Shown: one piece after another, positions 49,144 to 56,421 of the stretch
Numbering within the stretch: position 1 is the first letter of the stretch
Layout of the letters: the number at the start of each line of letters is the position of its first letter
Made by a program: the position numbers and the translations under genes
NCBI RefSeq assembly: GCF_030323865.1
Contig: NZ_CP066362.1
Coordinates: 310,001-374,000 of the forward strand
Direction: 5' to 3'
Length of the DNA stretch: 64,000 nucleotides
Source of the DNA: Pseudarthrobacter defluvii
Lineage (GTDB): Bacteria; Actinomycetota; Actinomycetes; Actinomycetales; Micrococcaceae
Notes under the pieces: model-generated
Databases searched by the model: none
What the model was told of the DNA's origin: nothing
Seen by the model: only the letters and a program-made list of their open reading frames with translations

Positions 49144-50451
49144 GTGCGCAACACCGGCAGGCACGGGCCAGATTCTGTGCCGGACACGGCGAACCGTGAT
49201 CCGGCAATCGACCTTGTCCGCTTCGTCTGCCTGGCGCTGGTGGTGGTGGGGCACTCCATGATGGTCAGCCCCGTCCTTCACCCGGACGGCACCGTGACCA
49301 CGGAAAATACCCTGGGTGATCAGCACTGGTTCGAGCCGGTCATCTGGATCTTCATGGTCATGCCCCTGTTTTTCGTCACCGGCGGCATCACCGGGCTGCA
49401 GTCCTGGCGCCGGCTCAAGGCGGCCGGTGGCACGGCGGCACAGTTCATCCGCGCCCGGCTCCTGCGCCTGGTCCGCCCGGCAACCGCCCTGCTTGCCTCC
49501 ATGGTTGTGGGATTGTCCGTGGCGGGCGCCTTCGGGGTGGACCGGCAGGTAGTCCAGCTCATGGCTACCGGCGCTGCGATGCCGCTGTGGTTCCTGGCCG
49601 CCTATCTGGCGGCGCAGCTGAACATTCCGGTTCTGGCGGCGCTGCATGCCCGCGCCCCCTGGCTGACCTTGGGCTTGCTCGCGGGGCTGGTGGTCGCCGT
49701 GGATTGCCTGCGGGGTGCGCTGCCGGACCTTGCCAACGCCAATCTGGTCTTCGTGTGGTGCGCGGTTCAGCAACTGGGGTTCCTGGCCGCCGACGGCTAC
49801 TTTTCCCGCCTTTCCCGCTCGGGGCTGCTGGGCGTCGCCGTGGCGGCACACCTGCTGCTGGGACTCGTGACCGGGCTGGGGCTGTATCGGGGAAACATGC
49901 TGGTCAACCTCAACCCACCCAACCTGACCCTGGTGATCCTGGGCGTTGCGCAGTTGGCCGTGATGGAACTGGCGCGGCCGGTGCTGGCTCCGCTGGCGGA
50001 AGTGGGCTGGATCAGCCGGATGCTGAAGCTGGCCGGGGCGAGGTCCCTGACGGTGTACCTGTGGCACCTGCCGCTCCTGGTGGCTATGTCCGGGCTGCTG
50101 CTCCTGGCACCGATCCCCAAACCCGGTTCCGGCACGGCCGCATGGTGGTGGTCGCGGCCTCTGGTGGTCCTTGTGTTGGTCCTCCTGCTCCTGCCGGTGG
50201 CGGCTGCCTTTGGGCACCTGGAGGAACGGACGACGGCGATGCGTGCCTTCCGCTGCCGGCCCGCCCAGGCGGGGGCCGCCGTCGTGGTGGTCTTCATCCC
50301 CGTAGCGGACGCCGCCCTTAACGGGCTGTCCCTGGGGCTGCTGGCAGCCGGGGCTGCGTGTTTCTCCGTCGCCACGCTTTTGCTGGGAGGTGTCCCCCTG
50401 GGTGCGCGCCGGAAGAGGGGGAGAAGGGGCATTGCCAGCGGGGTGAAGTAG
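49144..50451 (+). CDS. Acyltransferase family 3 membrane protein
   Basis: A 435-residue protein with about ten to eleven transmembrane segments. The N-terminal RDPAIDLVRFVCLALVVVGH with the acidic Asp-Arg pair and active-region His is the acyltransferase-3 signature, followed by MPLFFVTGGITGLQSW. Members O-acylate cell-surface sugars, lipids or antibiotics. The GTG at 49144 has TAGGA 5 bases upstream. Substrate cannot be told. Confidence 0.85.
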   Translation: MRNTGRHGPDSVPDTANRDPAIDLVRFVCLALVVVGHSMMVSPVLHPDGTVTTENTLGDQHWFEPVIWIFMVMPLFFVTGGITGLQSWRRLKAAGGTAAQFIRARLLRLVRPATALLASMVVGLSVAGAFGVDRQVVQLMATGAAMPLWFLAAYLAAQLNIPVLAALHARAPWLTLGLLAGLVVAVDCLRGALPDLANANLVFVWCAVQQLGFLAADGYFSRLSRSGLLGVAVAAHLLLGLVTGLGLYRGNMLVNLNPPNLTLVILGVAQLAVMELARPVLAPLAEVGWISRMLKLAGARSLTVYLWHLPLLVAMSGLLLLAPIPKPGSGTAAWWWSRPLVVLVLVLLLLPVAAAFGHLEERTTAMRAFRCRPAQAGAAVVVVFIPVADAALNGLSLGLLAAGAACFSVATLLLGGVPLGARRKRGRRGIASGVK

Positions 50452-50466
50452 TGCCAGTGTCGAACC

Positions 50467-50796
50467 ATGACCGAGAACACCACGTCCGCAGAGGACAAGT
50501 TCACCGCCAATGTTTCGCTGCGGCGCAATGACGCGCAGCACCGGTACGAACTCCTGGTGGATGGCCGGCTTGCGGTGCAGGCCTTTTTCCGCGACCTTCC
50601 CGGTCACATCGACTTCACCCACACCGAGACAGGGCAGGATTTTGAAGGCCAGGGCCTGGGAAAGGTCCTGGCGCACTTCGCCCTGGACGACGTAGTGGCA
50701 ACCGGCAAACGCATCATCCCGCACTGCCCCTTCATTTCCGGCTACCTGCGCAAGCACGAGGGCTACGAACAATTCGTCGACTGGCCGGACCGCTGA
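50467..50796 (+). CDS. Small GNAT family N-acetyltransferase (YjdJ type)
   Basis: A 109-residue minimal GNAT protein. The acetyl-CoA-binding pyrophosphate loop is FEGQGLGKVLAHFALDD, then the characteristic HCPFISGYLRKHEGYEQFV end with a Cys that is conserved in this subgroup. It lies 15 bases after the acyltransferase stop in the same direction and may be co-transcribed. Substrate unknown. Confidence 0.9.
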   Translation: MTENTTSAEDKFTANVSLRRNDAQHRYELLVDGRLAVQAFFRDLPGHIDFTHTETGQDFEGQGLGKVLAHFALDDVVATGKRIIPHCPFISGYLRKHEGYEQFVDWPDR

Positions 50797-50913
50797 AAGC
50801 TGACCGGCCCCCGACCCGCTCCGGCGTTATTCCCTGGGCATAGCCCCCGGTCTTGGCCGGGCGCGGGTCCAGGTTGACCGCGGGTCGTTGACTGGGGGGC
50901 CTTGTCAGCTGGA

Positions 50914-50949
50914 AAGACCCCCGCCGGCTGATTAGCTGGCGGGGGTCTT
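50914..50949. terminator. GC-rich hairpin between convergent genes
   Basis: AAGACCCCCGCC (50914-50925) pairs with GGCGGGGGTCTT (50938-50949), and GCT/AGC extends the stem inward with one mismatch. It separates the GNAT gene from the convergent 107-residue gene, 20 bases after the latter's stop. Confidence 0.75.
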
Positions 50950-50969
50950 GAGGGTCAAGCAGGGGCCGG

Positions 50970-51293
50970 CTAGCTGGCGAGCGCCTGGTCGCTGACCGGC
51001 ATGGCGGCCCCGGGATCGTCAATCGTGAAGCCGCAGGCGCAGCGGTAGGTGACCACGCTCTCCGGAACGGATCCGGGCCGAAGGGCAACGACGGAGTTCC
51101 CGTCAACGTACACGGGCTGCCGGACCGGAAGTTCGTCGTGGTCGACGCGCTGCATAGGCGTGCGGCAATGCATCCGTGAGTTGAGGGTTAACAGCAGCCC
51201 TGCGTCTACGGGTACGGTGGCGGTCAAGACATTTCCAGCTGCTTTAGTGCGCTCCCCAAACGCTGCCAACTGGTCTTCCATTGCGGTAGTCAT
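50970..51293 (-). CDS. Hypothetical protein with C-terminal CxC motif
   Basis: A 107-residue soluble protein of unknown family. It starts MTTAMEDQLAAFGERTKAAG, has a central SRMHCRTPMQRVDHDELPV stretch and ends with YRCACGFTIDDPG. The three cysteines could form a small metal site. ATG at 51293; the frame is open to 51368. The motif CATGCTTACTA lies about 95 bases upstream, shared with the GlsB-like stress gene, which hints at stress-linked expression. Confidence 0.7.
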   Translation of the reverse strand: MTTAMEDQLAAFGERTKAAGNVLTATVPVDAGLLLTLNSRMHCRTPMQRVDHDELPVRQPVYVDGNSVVALRPGSVPESVVTYRCACGFTIDDPGAAMPVSDQALAS

Positions 51294-51383
51294 TATGTTC
51301 TTCCCTGGGCTTCTTTCACGGAGTGCCAACGTTGGCAGCCCCGCCGCGAACTGCTTGCGGAGGTTCATCTATCCCCATAAGCA

Positions 51384-51397
51384 AAGCATGCTTACTA
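51384..51397. promoter_or_regulatory. AAGCATGCTT palindrome with shared CATGCTTACTA motif
   Basis: AAGCATGCTT (51384-51393) is self-complementary, and CATGCTTACTA (51387-51397) is identical to 29211-29221. Both copies sit 75 to 95 bases upstream of small minus-strand genes. Confidence 0.5.
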
Positions 51398-51429
51398 AAT
51401 GTTGCACAAGTTGCTTTTGTGAAAACCGC

Positions 51430-51768
51430 TCAGCCGCGCCGGCGTTGCCACTGCCAGGCGTGCCAGAACATGAGTGCCAGCATGACGGCAATTCCGCCCG
51501 AAACACCCTGTGGTGCGAATGCGAAGACCAGGTATTCGGCTGTGGCCCGGTCAGCCATGCCGACGGACATGGGGCCAGCCAGGAGTGCGTTGAGTCCGCC
51601 GGCAATCAGGCCTGCAGCAAGCAGCCACAGCACCACGATGAAAGGGTTTGGCATCCGCAAGCTCCGGGCAGGCCCAGCCGGCTCAAAGTCCTCCGTTTCA
51701 GGCAGCACCGGGTTTCCGTCCCGGTCCACTTCACGAAACCCGAACGCCGCGGATTGTTGCTGGTCCAT
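51430..51768 (-). CDS. Hypothetical membrane protein
   Basis: A 112-residue protein with a charged N-terminal 38 residues (FREVDRDGNPVLPETEDFEP) and two hydrophobic helices (about residues 42-64 and 84-103) ending in a basic WQRRRG. No recognised family. The ATG at 51768 follows a GGGGGAAA stretch. Same direction as the following 107-residue gene but separated by its motif-bearing promoter region. Confidence 0.7.
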   Translation of the reverse strand: MDQQQSAAFGFREVDRDGNPVLPETEDFEPAGPARSLRMPNPFIVVLWLLAAGLIAGGLNALLAGPMSVGMADRATAEYLVFAFAPQGVSGGIAVMLALMFWHAWQWQRRRG

Positions 51769-51944
51769 GTTTCCCCCTTCACGGCAGCCTGGCCGGCCGC
51801 CAGCGGTTCCAGCGTACCTTCCTCAGGCGGGGCCGTCCTGTCACACGCACTCCAACCTGAGTCCCTGGTGCTGCCTCTGCCGAATTCACGCTTGGTGCAG
51901 GCAGGACGGTCCCATCCCGCCGCCTTGCTGGCTAGGCTGGCAGC

Positions 51945-52718
51945 ATGACGCCATCCAGCACCCGAACCACAGCACTCGTCACCGGAGCCAGCGCAGGGCT
52001 CGGCCACGAATTCGCCAAGCAGCTTGCGGCCCAGGGCAACGACCTGGTCCTGGTGGCACGCAACGCCTCCCGGCTGGCAGAAACAGCCGAAAAATTCCGG
52101 CGGCAGTACGGAATCACGGCTGAGGTGCTTCCCGCTGACCTGACCCAGGACGACGACGTGGCGGCCGTCGTCGAACGCCTTGAGGACGCCACGCGGCCCA
52201 TAGGGATCCTGGTGAACAACGCAGGGATTGGCCTGCTTCGCAACTTTGAGGACAACCACGCAGCGGAGGAGAAAAAGCACCTGAAGCTGCACGCGGAAAC
52301 GTCCATGCTGCTCACCCACGCAGCGTTGAAGGGCATGCTGGAGCGCGGCGACGGCAGGATCATCAACGTGGCCAGCGTGGCCGCGTTCCTGCCGCGCGGC
52401 ACTTACTCGGCGGCGAAGGCCTGGCTGGTGAGTTTCAGCCGGTGGGCAAACCTTGCCTACCGCAAGCGCGGCATCAAGGTTACGGCCGTCTGCCCCGGCT
52501 TCACCCACACCGAGTTCCACGACCGGATGGGGATGGACAAATCGGTGGCCCCCTCATGGACATGGCTCCGCGCCGAGCGGGTGGTCCGTGAAGGGCTGGC
52601 GGACAACGAGCACGGCAAGGCGGTGTCCATCCCGTCCAAGCGCTACAAGGTGGTGGCCGCAGTGGCCAAGGTTGCTCCGGCGCGCCTAATGGCCGGGCCG
52701 GCGCGGAAGCCGAAGTAG
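51945..52718 (+). CDS. SDR family NAD(P)-dependent oxidoreductase
   Basis: A 257-residue classical short-chain dehydrogenase. Cofactor motif TGASAGLGHEFAKQLA at residues 12-27, NNAGIG, catalytic Ser in NVASVAAFLPRG and the Y-S-A-A-K pair in GTYSAAKAW. Likely cytoplasmic reductase of unknown substrate. Its last 33 bases overlap the end of the convergent FUSC gene. Confidence 0.9.
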   Translation: MTPSSTRTTALVTGASAGLGHEFAKQLAAQGNDLVLVARNASRLAETAEKFRRQYGITAEVLPADLTQDDDVAAVVERLEDATRPIGILVNNAGIGLLRNFEDNHAAEEKKHLKLHAETSMLLTHAALKGMLERGDGRIINVASVAAFLPRGTYSAAKAWLVSFSRWANLAYRKRGIKVTAVCPGFTHTEFHDRMGMDKSVAPSWTWLRAERVVREGLADNEHGKAVSIPSKRYKVVAAVAKVAPARLMAGPARKPK

Positions 52719-53792
52719 GGGGATCCGGGTACGGGAACCCGGCCGGCGCACAGTTACCACCACCAGAATCCCCAGCAGTGCGCCCACCAGCGTCTCCACA
52801 GCGCGCTCAAGGATCAGGACCCTCGGCTCGATGGGCGAGGCCAACTGGGTCATCAGCAGGATGACAGGGGTGAACCAGACCATCGCCAGGCCATAGTGCC
52901 TGGTCATGAACAACTCGGTGGCGAACTGGAAGAGGATCACCAGCAGGGCAAGCACCGCGGCCCGGTGCGCCGGTTCCTGGAGTGCGGGGTAAAGGCCTGC
53001 CAGTGCCCAGGGCTCCGGCAGGAGGACGACGGCGGTGACCGCCAGCCCCACGAACGTCCCCACGATGCGGTGGACGCCACGCCGGACGCTGCTGGGCAGG
53101 TCTGCGCCGGCGAGCGGCACAGCCGCCGCGGCCATGGCCCAATGCGGATGGCCGGTGCCGCTGATGACACCCGCCGTCCCCGCGGCCCCCACTGCCAGAA
53201 CATACCGTGCAGCGTGGACCGAGAGTTCGCGGTGCCGTGCCGATGAACGGGACGGCTTGCTCCGGGTTGCGCCCGGTTCCCATGCCCGGCTCCGCACCCA
53301 GCCGCTGAAGCCGATCAGGATCGAGAACACCGACGATGCGCAGGCGATGGCCATGGCGGCGTACCAGGGGACCACGGTGGGAACGGAAGCGCAGGCGCCG
53401 AGGGCAAGAATGCCGAAGAAGGGACCGTTCGGCTTGAGGCGTACCCGGTCAGCGTAGACCGAGCCAACTCCTGCCAGGGTGGCTTCCACGGCCACCAGCC
53501 ACCACGAGTGGATGTGGTTGATGGACAGCGTTACTCCCACGGCCACGCCGCTGAGCAGCACCAGGGCACCCTGTCCCTGGTGGCGGAGCCGCAGCTGGTG
53601 GGGTTCGGACCTGCCGTACATGCCGGTGAGAGCTCCGAACACTGCGTAGATCATGAGGTCGGTTCGGCCCGCAGCCAACAGCAGCAGCGAGGGGACTGCA
53701 ACGCTGATCGCCACGCGGAGTGCGGCAAGGTGGTCCCCGCTGGCAGGTTCCAGCCGGTGGAGCGCCCGCACCTGCTCCACTACCTGCTTCAT
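52686..53792 (-). CDS. FUSC family membrane protein
   Basis: A 368-residue protein with about ten short hydrophobic segments, of the fusaric-acid resistance/aromatic-acid exporter-like family. Seen are LRVAISVAVPSLLLLAAGRT, YAVFGALTGMYGRSEPHQLR and the second-half repeat GAAGTAGVISGTGHPHWAMA with RRGVHRIVGTFVGLAVTAVV. Proposed role is efflux of aromatic or toxic organic acids. Convergent overlap of 33 bases with the SDR gene. Confidence 0.85.
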   Translation of the reverse strand: MKQVVEQVRALHRLEPASGDHLAALRVAISVAVPSLLLLAAGRTDLMIYAVFGALTGMYGRSEPHQLRLRHQGQGALVLLSGVAVGVTLSINHIHSWWLVAVEATLAGVGSVYADRVRLKPNGPFFGILALGACASVPTVVPWYAAMAIACASSVFSILIGFSGWVRSRAWEPGATRSKPSRSSARHRELSVHAARYVLAVGAAGTAGVISGTGHPHWAMAAAAVPLAGADLPSSVRRGVHRIVGTFVGLAVTAVVLLPEPWALAGLYPALQEPAHRAAVLALLVILFQFATELFMTRHYGLAMVWFTPVILLMTQLASPIEPRVLILERAVETLVGALLGILVVVTVRRPGSRTRIPLLRLPRRPGH

Positions 53793-53914
53793 GTACCGAA
53801 CCTGTTCTGTTTTGGTGTGCTGCCTTAGCCCGGAGGCCTTTCGGAACGTATCACTGGCCCTCAGGAGGAGTCACATTCCCGGCGGTCACAATCGGACATG
53901 CGCCGGGCACGCAA

Positions 53915-53964
53915 AGGCCCGTCCCGCGTGCTTCCCCCAAGGAAGCACGCGGGACGGGCCTGCG
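53915..53964 (-). terminator. 21-bp perfect hairpin after the MHS transporter gene
   Basis: AGGCCCGTCCCGCGTGCTTCC (split: arm at 53915-53935) pairs with 53941-53961 around CCCAA. On the minus strand a short TTT follows. It ends transcription of the transporter gene whose stop is at 53996. Confidence 0.85.
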
Positions 53965-53995
53965 AGCGTGGGCTACAAGAGCGCCAGGAGCGGAG

Positions 53996-55585
53996 CTATG
54001 CCCCGGCCGGAACCCCGCGGTGCGCCTGGGGGTCGGTGCCATCGTGGGTATCAAACGGCAGCTCGTCCAGGTTGATCAGCGGGTTCTCGTCCTGGGTGGC
54101 CACCAGTTCCTTCGCCTCTGCCTCGGTGTCAACGCTGGGCATTGATCCCGGGAGGGGGCGGTTGGCGGATTCCTTCAGGAAGTAGATGGCCACTGCGCCA
54201 ACGAAGGAGGTTGCCATCAAGTAGTACGCCGGCATCATGTCGTTGCCGGTCGACTTGATCAGCAGCTCCACGATGAACGGGGTGGTTCCACCGAAGATCG
54301 CCACCGCGAAGTTGTATGCAATGCCCATCGCGCCGTAGCGGCTGGAGGTGGGGAACTGGGCCGGCAGGGCCGAGGCAAGGTTGGCCACGTAGAAGGTGAC
54401 CGGGAAGGCAACCAGGGCCAGTCCGGCCAGGGTGGACCAGACGGCGCCGATGCCGATCAGCAGGAACGCCGGCACGGCCAGGACGATGGTGCTTACGGCG
54501 CCGATCCAGAGTACCGGGCGGCGGCCGATCCGGTCGGACAGCTTGCCGGTCAGCGGGATGCAGAGGCTCATGACCACCAGTACGGGAATGGTCAGCAGCG
54601 TGCCGTGGAGCTCGTCGTAACCCTTTGCGTCGGTCAGGTACGTGGGCATGTAGGACGTCAGGGCGTAACCGGCCGTGTTGGCAGCAGCCACCACAACCAT
54701 GGCAACGATGATGGGGCGCCAGTAGGCCTTGATAATCCCCACGGGTCCCTTGGCCTGGGCGGTGTCACCGTCGGATGCGTTCTTGGCGTTCTCCTCCTGG
54801 GCATCGAGGGTGGCCTGGAACTGCGGCGATTCCTCGATCTTGCTCCGGAAGTACACGGCGATCAGGCCCAGCGGACCGGCGATCAGGAACGGGATGCGCC
54901 ATCCCCAGTCCTCCATGGTCGCCTGGCCCAGGGTCAGCTGCAGGACCGAAACCAAAGCGGCGCCGATGGCGAAGCCCATGTAGCTGCCGAGGTCCAGGAA
55001 GCTGGCAAAGAAGCCGCGGCGCTTGTCAGCGGCATATTCGCTGACGAACGTGGTGGCGCCGGCGTATTCACCGCCTGTGGAGAAACCCTGGATCACCTTG
55101 AGGAGCACCAGCAGCGCTGCCGCCCACAGTCCAATCTGGGCGTACCCGGGCAGGAGGCCGACGGCGAACGTGCTGGCCGCCATGATCATCAGCGTGGTGG
55201 CCAGGATCTTCTGGCGGCCCACCTTGTCGCCGAGCCAGCCGAAGATGACGCCACCGAGAGGGCGGGCGATGAAGGTCGCAGCGAACGTTCCCAACAGGAA
55301 CAGGTTTTGCGTTGTGGGATCGGACTCCGGCAGGAATACGGGCCCCATGGTGGTGATGAGGTAGCCGAAGACACCTACGTCGTACCATTCCATCGTGTTG
55401 CCCACGATGGTTCCGCCGAGCGCTTTTTTGAGCATCGGCTGGTCAACCACGTTGACGTCTGATTCCTTGAGCCGGCGGCGTGGCAGCAGCCTGGGCTTCT
55501 TGGCAGCCGTGGCGGCTGCCGGGTCGGTTCCGCGGGCGTTTGTGGCGCCTGCAAAAGAGTCGGTCCTGCTTCGGTCTGTGGGCAT
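53996..55585 (-). CDS. MFS transporter, ProP-like MHS family
   Basis: A 529-residue, 12-helix metabolite:H+ symporter. Motifs: GNTMEWYDVGVFGYL at helix 1, FGWLGDKVGRQKIL between helices 2 and 3, FSTGGEYAGATTFVSEYA in helix 4, and SDRIGRRPVLWIG in the second half. ProP-type transporters take up proline, betaine or related osmolytes; ectoine-like or aromatic substrates are alternatives. An acidic tail of about 50 residues follows the last helix. ATG at 55585 was chosen for AGGAG 8 bases upstream; another ATG is 8 codons earlier. Confidence 0.92.
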   Translation of the reverse strand: MPTDRSRTDSFAGATNARGTDPAAATAAKKPRLLPRRRLKESDVNVVDQPMLKKALGGTIVGNTMEWYDVGVFGYLITTMGPVFLPESDPTTQNLFLLGTFAATFIARPLGGVIFGWLGDKVGRQKILATTLMIMAASTFAVGLLPGYAQIGLWAAALLVLLKVIQGFSTGGEYAGATTFVSEYAADKRRGFFASFLDLGSYMGFAIGAALVSVLQLTLGQATMEDWGWRIPFLIAGPLGLIAVYFRSKIEESPQFQATLDAQEENAKNASDGDTAQAKGPVGIIKAYWRPIIVAMVVVAAANTAGYALTSYMPTYLTDAKGYDELHGTLLTIPVLVVMSLCIPLTGKLSDRIGRRPVLWIGAVSTIVLAVPAFLLIGIGAVWSTLAGLALVAFPVTFYVANLASALPAQFPTSSRYGAMGIAYNFAVAIFGGTTPFIVELLIKSTGNDMMPAYYLMATSFVGAVAIYFLKESANRPLPGSMPSVDTEAEAKELVATQDENPLINLDELPFDTHDGTDPQAHRGVPAGA

Positions 55586-56018
55586 TTGGGCAACTCCTGT
55601 GGAGGTCATTTGCTTGCGACTTGTAGCTGCCCCGCTCTGGGCAGGCCTTCAATTTTACGGGATTCCGCTGGCGCGCGTTCGGTTTCATGGCGTAGAGTCC
55701 GGCCTTTTGGCATCGAAATGAGCCCGGTTCCGAAATTTTTTGCCCCGGCTTTTCCCGCGCCATCACTGGGAAGCAGGCTGATGAACAGCGCCGTTACCAA
55801 AAATTTTCCAAATCGCCCCGTTTACACCCGCCAACTTCCGGGAAACCGGGCGCAAACGTGACGGCAACCACTGTCCTTGAAGGGGGTTCCCAGCAGGGGC
55901 AGAGGTGCCTATGGTAGAGCGATGAACACACTTCTTTCCGGGCAGTAAGCCTGCGTGCCCGGGCGCTTTCGCTGGCGTTTCGTCTCAAGGAAAACGAGGG
56001 AAGAAGGGAAGAACCAAA
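55586..56018. other. Gene-poor interval upstream of the transporter
   Basis: About 430 bases with no convincing gene between the transporter start and the next plus-strand ORF. It is less GC-rich than its surroundings and holds AAAATTTTCC, CTTCCGGGAAACCGG and CCGGGCGCTTTCGC stretches with hairpin potential. An eight-codon ORF (ATG 55922) preceded by TATGGT could be a leaderless mini-ORF, but support is weak. Confidence 0.4.
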
Positions 56019-56276
56019 ATGGGTGAAGAATCCCACCAGTTCCACATCAAGCCTGAGGTGGCAGACCACCTGGCTGCGGCAATGGATGCTCCAGTGGCAC
56101 CCGGCCCTGCAGCGATCGGCGGTGTTCCGCTGGCGCAGCAAAGCGGGTGGCCTGACGGGTACGGTAAGCGCCGGCATCCGAAGGACAACGCTTCCGGCCA
56201 TGGCCGCTTTGGCCACGAAGCAGCCGTGACGGCGGTCCACCGCACCGGCAGGCCGCAGATGCCGCACTCCTCGTAG
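56019..56276 (+). CDS. Small hypothetical protein, disordered
   Basis: An 85-residue His-, Pro- and Gly-rich hydrophilic protein (MGEESHQFHIKPEVADHLAA, ending RTGRPQMPHSS) with no hydrophobic segment. GGGAAG lies about 9 bases before the ATG, supporting translation. I recognise no family; a stress-related disordered protein is a guess. An imperfect hairpin follows the stop. Confidence 0.5.
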   Translation: MGEESHQFHIKPEVADHLAAAMDAPVAPGPAAIGGVPLAQQSGWPDGYGKRRHPKDNASGHGRFGHEAAVTAVHRTGRPQMPHSS

Positions 56277-56323
56277 CCGGGGGGAGCGTGCGCCTCGCGA
56301 CACGCGCATTCAAAATCGACACT

Positions 56324-56368
56324 GAAATTACCTGGCGCCCCCGGAATATGGGCGCGCCGGGTAATTTG
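56324..56368. terminator. Imperfect hairpin terminator
   Basis: AAATTACC plus GGCGC on the left pair with GCGCC plus GGTAATTT on the right with small bulges around CCCCGGAATATGG. A T-rich exit is present on both strands. It separates the 85-residue ORF from the convergent ligD end. Confidence 0.6.
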
Positions 56369-56421
56369 TGCGTCGCGGACCCGTGGGCGCGTCGAAAACC
56401 GCCGCTCCCGCCGGACTTGCC

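Noticed and set aside
48628..50772. Long minus-strand frame opposite DUF1304, acyltransferase and GNAT genes
   Set aside because: Crosses three genes with clear motifs on the plus strand; composition is that of a GC artefact.
55922..55948. Eight-codon leaderless ORF after TATGGT
   Set aside because: Too short to judge; no downstream gene linked to it and no matching -35 region at proper distance.
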